Source: Oscillospiraceae bacterium
Lineage (GTDB): Bacteria; Bacillota; Clostridia; Oscillospirales; Acutalibacteraceae
Assembly: GCA_019417045.1 (NCBI GenBank)
Contig: DXWE01000015.1
Coordinates: 12,646 to 23,353, forward strand
Direction of reading: 5' to 3'
DNA: 10,708 bases
The translations under genes were made by a program, and so were the position numbers. This document shows positions 1 to 7,305 of the stretch, one piece after another (position 1 is the stretch's first letter; every line of letters begins with the position of its first letter). A model generated the notes under the pieces. It was not told the origin of the DNA, ran no database searches, and saw nothing but the letters and a program-made list of their open reading frames with translations.

Positions 1-1241
1 GGTCCCGGCTGTATGCGGAGCTGCTGCAGAAGATGGCGGATGAGAGCTTTACGGCAGAGACCGCGGGGTTTACGGTAGATGTTTCGCTGATGCCGGACCC
101 GCAAAAGCTGGTGCTCGCCAATGCTGCGGGCAGTTCGCCGGATCTCGCGCTGGGGGTAAATTCCTCCCTGCCGTTCGATTTGGGCATCCGGGGAGCGCTG
201 AAGGATCTGACCGAATACCCGGACTGGGAGGAGGTCACGGAGCGTTTCTTCCCCGGGCTCCTCACGGTGGGGCAGATCCAGGATCACCTGTATGCCCTGC
301 CAGAGACCACCAATTTCTTTGTGCTCTTTTACCGCACCGATATCCTTGATAATTTTGGCATGTCGGTACCGGACACGATGGAGGAGGTGAAATCCCTCCT
401 GCCCCAGCTGCGCAGCCGGGGAATGAACTTCTTCTCCCATATTGCCGGTTCCATCGGCTACAAGCCGTTTGGCGCCACTGTCCCGCTGATTTATCAAAAC
501 GGAGGCAGCCTGTACGGCGAGACCGCCCTGGATATCGCTGTGGATTCGGATCAGACGCTCGACGCCATCACCGAAATGACCGAGCTGTTCACCGTGTACG
601 GCCTGGATTACGAGGTGCCGAACTTCTACCAGCACTTCCGCAACGGCACGTTGCCCATCGGCGTCAGCGATTTCGGCACGTATAACCTGCTGATCAACAG
701 CGCCCCGGAGATCGCGGATTCCTGGAGCATTGCGCCGGTCCCCGGCTACGTGGACGAAAACGGGGAGGTGCAGCGCTGGATGACCGGTGCGGCGGAGTCC
801 GCCGTTATCTTTGAGAGTACCGCCCTGCCGGATGAGGCGTGGGAATTCCTGAAGTGGTGGACTTCTGCCGACACCCAGCTGGAGTATGCCAATACCCTGC
901 AGGTGTCCTACGGGCAGGAGTACATGTGGCCTACCGCCAACCGGGAGGCGTTCCCCCAGCTTCCCTGGAAGGAACAGGATAAGCAGGTGATCCTCTCCCA
1001 GCTGGAATGGCTGTTTGAGATCCCGCGTGTCCCCGGAAACTACATGACCGAGCGGGAGCTGAGCAATGCATTCCAGGAGATCGTCCTGGAGGGGGAATCG
1101 GTTCGTAACGCAGTGGACACCGCTACCCGCAACATCTCCGCTGAGGTGGAGCGCAAACTGCAGGAGTTCGGCTATTGGGACGGCTCCAACTGGATCGAGC
1201 CGTATACGCTACCCGCGGATCCCAGGGAAGATTCTCCGTAA
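1..1241 (+). CDS. Extracellular solute-binding protein, family 1 (5' end missing), first importer
   Basis: This is the C-terminal part of a sugar-binding protein that delivers an oligosaccharide to the permease pair encoded just downstream. The reading frame is open from base 3 to the TAA at 1239-1241, giving 412 visible codons. The ATG at 33 is internal: the codons before it continue the family pattern (S-R-L-Y-A-E-L-L-Q-K), so the gene starts outside the window. Family 1 hallmarks are visible: a helix leading to the KLVLANAAG..PDLALG segment, then LYALPETTNFFVLFYRTDIL (the inter-lobe strand where a ligand contact is common), and later the MTGAAESAVIF and EAWEFLKWWTSADTQ segments. The signal peptide or lipobox and first strand are not in view, and a larger N-terminal domain upstream cannot be excluded. 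The C-terminal 70 residues (GNYMTERELSNAF...EFGYWDG) form a helical tail. The stop lies 21 bases before the first permease. Class assignment is firm; substrate is unknown. Confidence 0.9.
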   Translation, partial: SRLYAELLQKMADESFTAETAGFTVDVSLMPDPQKLVLANAAGSSPDLALGVNSSLPFDLGIRGALKDLTEYPDWEEVTERFFPGLLTVGQIQDHLYALPETTNFFVLFYRTDILDNFGMSVPDTMEEVKSLLPQLRSRGMNFFSHIAGSIGYKPFGATVPLIYQNGGSLYGETALDIAVDSDQTLDAITEMTELFTVYGLDYEVPNFYQHFRNGTLPIGVSDFGTYNLLINSAPEIADSWSIAPVPGYVDENGEVQRWMTGAAESAVIFESTALPDEAWEFLKWWTSADTQLEYANTLQVSYGQEYMWPTANREAFPQLPWKEQDKQVILSQLEWLFEIPRVPGNYMTERELSNAFQEIVLEGESVRNAVDTATRNISAEVERKLQEFGYWDGSNWIEPYTLPADPREDSP

Positions 1242-1250
1242 CGGCGTGAG

Positions 1251-1255
1251 AGGAG
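1251..1255 (+). promoter_or_regulatory. Ribosome binding site of first MalF-like permease
   Basis: AGGAG lies 7 bases before the ATG at 1263, inside the 21-base gap after the binding protein. It supports this start for the permease. Confidence 0.75.
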
Positions 1256-1262
1256 TGATTGC

Positions 1263-2153
1263 ATGAGACGGCACAAGCTGGTCCCCTTTCTGTTTTTGGG
1301 GCCGTACTATCTAATGTTCGCCGTTTTTATCGTTGTTCCGGTCACTGTTGCCATCCTGCTGTCTCTGACCGACTTCAACGCTGTGCAGTTCCCCGAGTTT
1401 GTGGGATTGTCCAATTATATCACCCTGTTTTTACAGGACGACGTGTTCATGCAGCACGTGGTGCCCAACACCCTGATTTTTGCCCTGGTTGTGGGACCGG
1501 GAGGCTATCTGCTGTCCTTTTTTGTAGCGTGGTCGCTGTCCCAGCTGTCCAAGGGCCCCCGCACGGTGCTGGCGCTGATCCTGTACTCCCCCTCTCTGAC
1601 CGCAGGTACCGCGATGGCGGTGATCTGGCGGGTACTGTTCAGCGGGGACCAGATGGGGTATATCAACAATCTGCTGATGCGGATCGGGCTCATCACCGAG
1701 CCGATCATCTTCCTTCAGTCGGCGTCGTTCCTGCTGCCGGTGATGATCCTGGTGGGGCTGTGGAGCAGCATGGGCGTGGGATTTCTGGCCATGCTGGCCG
1801 GGGTGCTCAACGTGGACCGGAGCCTGTATGAGGCCGCCATGATCGACGGGATGCGCAACCGCTGGCAGGAGGTGTTTTATATTACCATCCCCTCCATGAA
1901 GCCGGAGATGCTGTTTGGGGCGATCATGGCCATTGTCTCCGCCTTTCAGCAGGGGGCCATCGGCGTTCAGCTCAGCGGGGTCAACCCGACGCCCCAGTAT
2001 GCGGGCCAGCTCATGGTCAACCATGCGGAGGATTTCGGGTTTATCCGGTACGAGATGGGATATGCGTCCGCGGTATCGGTCGTGCTGCTGGTGTTGATCT
2101 ATCTGTTTTCCAAACTGGCCCAGCGGGCCTTTCGAACCAAGGGGGAGGAATGA
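1263..2153 (+). CDS. Sugar ABC transporter permease, MalF-like (CUT1), first importer
   Basis: Inner-membrane half of a carbohydrate importer; it forms the translocation channel with the next gene product and docks an ATPase. The protein has 296 residues, normal for the short MalF/UgpA type. Hydrophobic segments lie near residues 8-34, 68-92, 102-124, 156-181, 215-235 and 266-285, which fits six membrane helices. The cytoplasmic EAA loop that contacts the ATPase is clear at residues 190-214 (EAAMIDGMRNRWQEVFYITIP, then P214). The N-terminal helix followed by LSLTDFN and FVGLSNY is typical of the family. It follows the binding protein by 21 bases and is followed after 3 bases by its MalG-like partner, so the three genes form one transporter set. 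Function as a sugar permease is firm from family features; the sugar is unknown. Confidence 0.93.
   Translation: MRRHKLVPFLFLGPYYLMFAVFIVVPVTVAILLSLTDFNAVQFPEFVGLSNYITLFLQDDVFMQHVVPNTLIFALVVGPGGYLLSFFVAWSLSQLSKGPRTVLALILYSPSLTAGTAMAVIWRVLFSGDQMGYINNLLMRIGLITEPIIFLQSASFLLPVMILVGLWSSMGVGFLAMLAGVLNVDRSLYEAAMIDGMRNRWQEVFYITIPSMKPEMLFGAIMAIVSAFQQGAIGVQLSGVNPTPQYAGQLMVNHAEDFGFIRYEMGYASAVSVVLLVLIYLFSKLAQRAFRTKGEE
2144..2148 (+). promoter_or_regulatory. Ribosome binding site that fixes a GTG start
   Basis: GGAGG sits at the very end of the upstream permease gene, 8 bases before the GTG at 2157. No ATG is well placed, so this site decides in favour of the GTG start of the MalG-like permease. Confidence 0.75.
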
Positions 2154-2156
2154 GAC

Positions 2157-3026
2157 GTGGCCTTTCGGACTACCCACGTGGACCCGCCGAAATTTGAGCG
2201 GAGCCAGATGAAGATTTATCTGTACATTATACCGCTGGCAATCCTGACCGGATTACCCATCGTCTTCATCTTCAACCAGGCGTTCAAGCCGCTCAATGAG
2301 CTGTTTGCTTTCCCACCCCGCTTTTTTGTGGAGCGACCTACCCTGTCCAATTTCGACGGCCTGCTCACCTCCACCCTGACCTCTGCAATCCCGCTGAGCC
2401 GGTATATCTTCAACAGCCTGCTGGTCACAGGGGCGGTGATGCTGCTGATCGTGCTGGGATCCACCATGGGAGGCTTTGCCCTGTCCAAGATGCGGTTTAA
2501 GGGGAAAAAGGCGCTGATGGAGCTCAACACCATCGCCCTGATGTTCGTGCCCATCACCGTGTCCATCCCCCGGTATCTCCTGATCCAGTTTCTGCATCTG
2601 GACAACACCTATCTGGCGCACATCCTGCCGTTGCTGGCCCTGCCGGTGGGGCTGTTCCTGGTCAAGCAATTCATTGACCAGGTACCGGACGCCCTGATCG
2701 AGGCGGCCACCATCGACGGGGCCGGGGAGTGGACCATTTACCGGCGGGTGGTGATGCCCCTGATCCGCCCGGCGGTGATGACCACCTGTATCCTGGCCTT
2801 CCAGCTGGTGTGGAACAATGTGGAGAGTTCCAACTGGTATATCAACAGCGAGGGCATGAAGACGCTGGCGTTCTACATGAATACGCTGTCCTCCAGTACC
2901 AACAACGTGGCAGGGCAGGGGCTTGCCGCCGCCGCGTCTCTGGTGATGTTCGTACCCAATCTGCTGCTGTTTGTCCTTATGCAGAAAAACGTCATGAGCA
3001 CGATGGCGCGGTCGGGGATCAAATGA
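2157..3026 (+). CDS. Carbohydrate ABC transporter permease, MalG-like (CUT1), first importer
   Basis: Second channel subunit of the first importer. It has 289 residues and starts with GTG. After a hydrophilic N-terminus of about 19 residues, hydrophobic segments are seen near residues 20-41, 84-110, 123-145, 152-172, 203-220 and 256-276. The EAA loop is at 182-206 (EAATIDGAGEWTIYRRVVMP followed by LIRPA). The motif after the first helix (FNQAFKPLNELFAFPPRF) and the C-terminal MSTMARSGIK ending (compare the usual G-x-x-x-G-A-V-K type tail of MalG relatives) fit this family. It is 3 bases downstream of the MalF-like gene and 18 bases upstream of the propeller/Yip1 gene. No ATPase gene follows; the partner must come from outside this window. 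Confidence 0.93.
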   Translation: MAFRTTHVDPPKFERSQMKIYLYIIPLAILTGLPIVFIFNQAFKPLNELFAFPPRFFVERPTLSNFDGLLTSTLTSAIPLSRYIFNSLLVTGAVMLLIVLGSTMGGFALSKMRFKGKKALMELNTIALMFVPITVSIPRYLLIQFLHLDNTYLAHILPLLALPVGLFLVKQFIDQVPDALIEAATIDGAGEWTIYRRVVMPLIRPAVMTTCILAFQLVWNNVESSNWYINSEGMKTLAFYMNTLSSSTNNVAGQGLAAAASLVMFVPNLLLFVLMQKNVMSTMARSGIK

Positions 3027-3031
3027 CGACA

Positions 3032-3037
3032 AGGGGG
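3032..3037 (+). promoter_or_regulatory. Ribosome binding site of the NHL/Yip1 gene
   Basis: AGGGGG lies 7 bases before the ATG at 3045, in the 18-base gap after the first MalG-like permease. It is a G-rich variant of the consensus and supports that start, which also places a good signal peptide at the N-terminus. Confidence 0.6.
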
Positions 3038-3044
3038 AAGCCGC

Positions 3045-5099
3045 ATGAAGAAGCTGGTGGGGCGATTGGCTGTGGTGCTGCTGTTGGCGTTTGTTCTGGC
3101 TACCTCTCTGGCCGCCTCCGTGTCGGCCGACGCCGGATCGAAAACGCTGACCACCCTATATGACCAGTATTATTACGAGACCAAGACGGCCTATATGCCC
3201 TCGGGTATCATCCGGGGCTTTGGAGGAGAGACGTTCAGCGCTCCGTCTGACCTGAAGGTACAGGACGGAATCCTGTATGTGTGCGACACCAAAAACGCCC
3301 GAATCCTCGCCGGTACCCCGGAGGGAGAACTGGCGGCGATCATTGGGGAAGGGGTGCTGGACACCCCCAGTGGGCTGTGTATCGCCTCCGACGGCCATAT
3401 TCTGGTGGCGGATAAAGGACTTGGCCAGGTGGTGGAATTCGATGCCGGGGGCCAGCTGGTGCAGACTTTTGGAAGGCCGGAGGAGCCCCTCTATGGGCAG
3501 GATAACGCCTTCCTGCCGCTGAAGGTGGGCATCGACCGCTCCGACAACCTGTACGTGCTCAGTGAGGCGAATACCAATGGATTGGCGCAGATCTCCCGAA
3601 AAACCGGGGAGTTCGTCGCCTATTTCGGCGCCAACGACACTCCGGTGACGCTGTGGACGGTGGTATCCAGCGTGCTGTACACCGATGAGCAGAAGAGCCG
3701 GGCCAACCGCAACCTGCCTCCGTCCTCGGTGAACCTGGCGGTTGACCGCCAGGGGCTGGTGTACACCATCACCGATGCCAAGACCACCTCAGCTTACCGT
3801 AAGCTGAACTTTTCGGGCGAGAGCATGCAGAAGAATCCCTTTGCATTTTCCGATCAGGCCAGCATCACTCTGACGGGGATCTGCGTGGGGGATGTCGGAA
3901 ACGTGTACCTGTGCTCCAAAGACGGGTATATTCTGGAGTTCACCCGGGAGGGGGAGCTGCTCTTTGTGTTTGGCGGCCTGGACGACGGATCCCAGCGCAA
4001 CGGGCTGTTTGCCTCCACTTCCGCCATCGCGGCCGACGGCGGCAACCTGTATGTGCTGGACGACAGCAAAAACGTGATCCAGATGTTCGACCCCACCGTG
4101 TTTGCGCAGACGGTGCACGAGGGGCTCTACCTGTACCAGCAGGGCAAATACCAACAGAGCGAAGCCCTGTGGCGGGAGGTGGCACAGATGGACAGCATGT
4201 TCTTATATGCCAACAAGGGCCTCGGCGCCGCCTATTATAAACAGGATAAATTTGTCGAAGCAATGGAGAGCTATCGGCTGGCGCTGGACCGGGAGGGATA
4301 TTCCGACGCCTTTGTCGAGCTGCGCAACCGCTGGGTGCGCGAAAACATCGGCTGGCTCCTCGGCGGAGTGCTCGGCGTGGTACTGATAGCCCTGCTCTAT
4401 TCCAGGCTGCGCCGCCGTGTCCCGGTGCTGGCGGGAATCCACGAGAGGGCACGGCGCATCAAAAATCTGCCGCTGCTCGCTCAGCTCGGGTTTTCCAAGC
4501 GGGTGCTGCGCCAGCCGGCGGACGCCTATTACGGTATCAAACACGAGGGAAAGACCTCCCCGCTTTCGGCGACCATCCTCTACCTGCTGTTTTTCCTCTG
4601 GTTTGTGCTCGGGAAATACTTCCAGGGCTTCCTGTTCTCCGGCATCAATGACGGCCGGTTTGACGTGTTGTTAGACGCGGGCATGGTACTGGGGGCCTTC
4701 CTGCTGGTCAACGGCTGCCTGTACCTCGTGTGTACCGTCACCGAGGGGGAAGCGCATTTCCGGGATCTGTACAGCGGCATCATCTATGCGATGGCCCCTT
4801 ATCTTTTCCTCAAGCCGCTGGCAGTCCTCCTGTCCCACGTGCTCAGCCAGAACGAGAGTTTTCTGATCTACCTGCTGGAGGTAGCGGCCATCGCCGCGTC
4901 GGCGGTCCTGCTGGTCGTCATGGTGAGGGAGATGAACAACTACACCTATTCCAAGACCTTCAAGGTGCTGTTTCTGACCCTGTTTGCACTTGTTATCGCT
5001 GTGGCGGCGCTGTTTGTGCTGTATATCCTGTTCCAGCAGTTTGGGGAGTTTATCTTCCAGCTGATGAAGGAGGTGCGCTACCGTGTCCGCATATCTTAG
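3045..5099 (+). CDS. Membrane protein: NHL beta-propeller, TPR, and Yip1-like domain
   Basis: Function not established; likely an envelope scaffold or sensor of the sugar locus. The protein has 684 residues. A signal peptide is seen at 1-29 (KK start, hydrophobic 8-22, ending ASVSADA). Residues about 62-350 hold six propeller-like repeats of the NHL kind, with the recurring pattern 'P-x-x-L/I-x-V...G-x-L/I-Y-V-x-D...I-x-x-F' (for example around 66-88, 107-132, 159-183, 229-243, 277-299 and 324-348). Residues 357-422 resemble two TPR helix pairs (LYLYQQGKYQQSEALWREV and GLGAAYYKQDKFVEAMESYR). A membrane helix at 434-452 is followed by basic RLRRR, placing propeller and TPR outside and this point inside by the positive-inside rule. 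Residues 475-675 have five further hydrophobic segments (about 509-530, 542-565, 576-599, 606-628, 640-665) and resemble Yip1 proteins, including the ADAYYGIKHEGKTSP entry segment. The gene's last 17 bases overlap the next gene. Domain layout is well supported; the role is inference. Confidence 0.8.
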   Translation: MKKLVGRLAVVLLLAFVLATSLAASVSADAGSKTLTTLYDQYYYETKTAYMPSGIIRGFGGETFSAPSDLKVQDGILYVCDTKNARILAGTPEGELAAIIGEGVLDTPSGLCIASDGHILVADKGLGQVVEFDAGGQLVQTFGRPEEPLYGQDNAFLPLKVGIDRSDNLYVLSEANTNGLAQISRKTGEFVAYFGANDTPVTLWTVVSSVLYTDEQKSRANRNLPPSSVNLAVDRQGLVYTITDAKTTSAYRKLNFSGESMQKNPFAFSDQASITLTGICVGDVGNVYLCSKDGYILEFTREGELLFVFGGLDDGSQRNGLFASTSAIAADGGNLYVLDDSKNVIQMFDPTVFAQTVHEGLYLYQQGKYQQSEALWREVAQMDSMFLYANKGLGAAYYKQDKFVEAMESYRLALDREGYSDAFVELRNRWVRENIGWLLGGVLGVVLIALLYSRLRRRVPVLAGIHERARRIKNLPLLAQLGFSKRVLRQPADAYYGIKHEGKTSPLSATILYLLFFLWFVLGKYFQGFLFSGINDGRFDVLLDAGMVLGAFLLVNGCLYLVCTVTEGEAHFRDLYSGIIYAMAPYLFLKPLAVLLSHVLSQNESFLIYLLEVAAIAASAVLLVVMVREMNNYTYSKTFKVLFLTLFALVIAVAALFVLYILFQQFGEFIFQLMKEVRYRVRIS
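5067..5073 (+). promoter_or_regulatory. Ribosome binding site inside the upstream gene, for a GTG start
   Basis: AAGGAGG, a near-perfect site, lies within the 3' coding end of the NHL/Yip1 gene and 9 bases before the GTG at 5083. It fixes the start of the DUF5696-like lipoprotein and implies translational coupling through the 17-base overlap. Confidence 0.8.
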
Positions 5100-7305
5100 G
5101 CGCCTGACAGCTGTGGTCGCGTGCTGTCTGCTGTTGGCGGGCTGCTCCCCCGATCCGGGGCAGCTGCTCCCCGTCTCTGACGGCGACGGGGTCGCCCGTT
5201 CCATCGTTCCCGCCAGCGCGACCCTGCCGGACGAGACGCTGGAGGAGCACCGGCTGATCGCGAGAAACGGACGGTTCTCCCTGTTCCTGCGGGAGGACAC
5301 CCTGTCCCTTCTGCTGCGGGAGGAGGAGACCGGTCGTCTGATCCGATCGGCGGTGGATGTGCCGGATGAAAACGACCAGCCCGCGTGGACCAACTTTACC
5401 CGGTCGGGGGTGGCGATTGAATATTACATTGAATCCGCCACCACACCGCAGCGGGCCGACATGCTGACCAAAAGCCCGCAGAAGACCGTAACCCGTACGG
5501 ATACCGGATTTGCTGCCCAGATTGTCTATACAGATCTCAACATCCGGTTTGACCTGTTTGTGGATCTGACCGAGGACGGCCTGACCGTCGAGGTCCCCCA
5601 GGCCTCCATACAGGATCCGGGGCGCAACAAGCTGGCGGCCATCTATCTGTATCCGTTTATGGGCTACAGCTTCCGGGGGGAACGGGAGGGCTATATGGTG
5701 ATCCCCGATGGCTGCGGCGCCCTGATTTCCCTGGAGGATCACCAGGGGAAATACGTCCAGCCATATACCTCCCGGATCTACGGCGAGGACTATGGCATCG
5801 AGGCCCCCTATGAGGCGGCGCAGTCCTTTGACGCCGTGGCGTCCACCTATTTGGCGCCCCGGCAGGTCACCGCTCCCGTATTCGGTATGGTGCATACCGA
5901 CGAAGCTGTGGGTTTTCTGGGGGTAGTGGAAGAGGGGCAGTACAACGCGGAAATCGTGGCGTATCCCAATGGGGCGGTTACCCAATACAACTGGATCACC
6001 GCCAAATTTCTCTATCGCCAGACCTATATCTATCCCACCACCCGCACCAGCGGTATCACCACGGTGCAGGCGGATCGGGGAACCTTTGACATCCGGCTGC
6101 GCTATCTGTTCGTCACAGGGGAACAGGCCGACTACACCGGATTGGCGCTGGCATATCGGCAGTACCTGCAGGAGAAGGGAGTCCTGCAGTCCGGCGCGGC
6201 CAATCAGGCGCCGATACAGCTGGATTTTTTTGCCGGGGATGTCGAGGAGTCCGCGTGGGGGTATTCCTTTGTCTCCACCACCACTCTCGAACAGATGACC
6301 GCCATCTGCGGGAAGCTTCGGGACGAGGGGATGGAATCCGCTCTGGCGGTATATAAGGGATGGCAGCCACAGGGGATTTACGGTGCGTTTCCGGAGGGAA
6401 TCCGGCTGCAGTCCTCGCTGGGAAGCCGCAAACAGCTGCAGCAGGCCGGGCAGGCGCTTACAAAGGACGGTGTGACGCTGAAGCTGTACAGCGACCCGGT
6501 CAACACGTACAGCAACAGCCGGTACGGCTCCGGCAGCTACCTGTATGGCCTGTATGAACGGTCCCTCAAGCTCTCGACCCAACTCACCCTGCACCCGTAC
6601 CGGTATCAATATCCCCCGCAGAGATCCCTTTCCCTTTTACATAACCAGTGGGAGGAGGCGCAGGAGCTGGGCCTGTCCGGCCTGGCGCTGGACGGCATCG
6701 GGCACACGCTCTCCTCCAGCCTGCAAAGCGGTCGGTTTCTGTCCCGCCAGCAGGCCGCATCCCTGTATGTGTCGGGAGTACCGGAGAAAACCGCCCTCTA
6801 TGCCCCCTGCGATTACCTGTGGGGAAGCACCGCGCAATATCTGGATTTCCCGATGGAGACCTCCAACTATCAGTTTGTCAGCGAGGAGGTCCCTTTCCTG
6901 GCCATCGCCCTGTCCGGCGGCATGGAGCTGTATGGCAGCTATGTGAATTTCCAGGCGGATCAGGACAGCTATTTGCTCAAGCTGCTGTCGGTGGGTGTGT
7001 TTCCCTCCTTCCTGCTGATGTGGGAGCCGTCTTCGGCGCTGCTGTATACGGATTCCCGCCAGCTCTCCTCCTGCGGCTATGAGGAATATGCAGAGGATAT
7101 TCTCCGCTTTTACCAAGCCTTTTCGGAGCTCAAAGCCGCCTCAGACGGCACCGGAATTGCCGATTACCGGATGGAGAACGGCGTCTCGGTGACGAAATTT
7201 GAAAACGGCTGCCTGGTATACGTCAACCATTCAAATGACGCTGTTGTCACAGACGGCGCGGACCTGCCGGCCCGTTCTTATCGCATCGAGGGGGATTGCC
7301 CATGA
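5083..7305 (+). CDS. Surface lipoprotein resembling the DUF5696 family, possibly glycosidase-like
   Basis: Biochemical role unknown; probably acts on or binds a carbohydrate outside the cell. The 740-residue product starts with GTG. It has a lipoprotein signal with lipobox L-A-G-C and the lipidated cysteine at residue 21. Residues about 55-345 look beta-rich (many alternating strands such as FSLFLREDTLSLLLRE and NIRFDLFVDLTEDGLTVEV). Residues about 376-680 alternate strands and helices, as in a TIM barrel: IQLDFFAGD, ALAVYKGWQPQG, VTLKLYSDPV, GLSGLALDGIG, ALYAPCDYLWGS, FLAIALSGGMELYG. Residues about 694-737 form a small C-terminal beta domain (VTKFENGCLVYVNHSND and a closing PARSYRIEG). This beta/barrel/beta order is seen in several glycoside hydrolase clans. 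The family name is given from memory of proteins with this length, layout and C-terminal motif found beside Yip1 and sugar-permease genes. Acidic residues at barrel strand ends (D381, D471, D537, D577) are candidates only. It overlaps the next gene by 4 bases (ATGA). Confidence 0.72.
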   Translation: MSAYLRRLTAVVACCLLLAGCSPDPGQLLPVSDGDGVARSIVPASATLPDETLEEHRLIARNGRFSLFLREDTLSLLLREEETGRLIRSAVDVPDENDQPAWTNFTRSGVAIEYYIESATTPQRADMLTKSPQKTVTRTDTGFAAQIVYTDLNIRFDLFVDLTEDGLTVEVPQASIQDPGRNKLAAIYLYPFMGYSFRGEREGYMVIPDGCGALISLEDHQGKYVQPYTSRIYGEDYGIEAPYEAAQSFDAVASTYLAPRQVTAPVFGMVHTDEAVGFLGVVEEGQYNAEIVAYPNGAVTQYNWITAKFLYRQTYIYPTTRTSGITTVQADRGTFDIRLRYLFVTGEQADYTGLALAYRQYLQEKGVLQSGAANQAPIQLDFFAGDVEESAWGYSFVSTTTLEQMTAICGKLRDEGMESALAVYKGWQPQGIYGAFPEGIRLQSSLGSRKQLQQAGQALTKDGVTLKLYSDPVNTYSNSRYGSGSYLYGLYERSLKLSTQLTLHPYRYQYPPQRSLSLLHNQWEEAQELGLSGLALDGIGHTLSSSLQSGRFLSRQQAASLYVSGVPEKTALYAPCDYLWGSTAQYLDFPMETSNYQFVSEEVPFLAIALSGGMELYGSYVNFQADQDSYLLKLLSVGVFPSFLLMWEPSSALLYTDSRQLSSCGYEEYAEDILRFYQAFSELKAASDGTGIADYRMENGVSVTKFENGCLVYVNHSNDAVVTDGADLPARSYRIEGDCP
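7288..7294 (+). promoter_or_regulatory. Ribosome binding site that selects ATG 7302 over TTG 7296
   Basis: GAGGGGG lies 7 bases before the ATG at 7302 but only 1 base before an in-frame TTG at 7296. Spacing therefore favours the ATG, which overlaps the upstream TGA as ATGA. Confidence 0.65.

Noticed and set aside
1259..1831. A 190-codon plus-strand frame overlapping the first MalF-like permease.
   Set aside because: It is out of frame with the permease, which has the EAA loop and helices. The alternative product is Cys/Arg/Gly-rich and lacks a ribosome site at correct spacing.
1242..3044. Search of the short gaps between genes for terminators, promoters or riboswitches.
   Set aside because: The gaps are 3 to 21 bases and hold only ribosome binding sites. 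There is no room for a hairpin with a T-tract or a promoter.
5050..6609. A 519-codon open frame on the minus strand.
   Set aside because: It lies wholly antisense to the DUF5696-like gene and across its start. The translation is rich in G, R, Q, H and P with no recognisable domain, and no ribosome site or gene spacing supports it. Long antisense frames are expected in GC-rich DNA.
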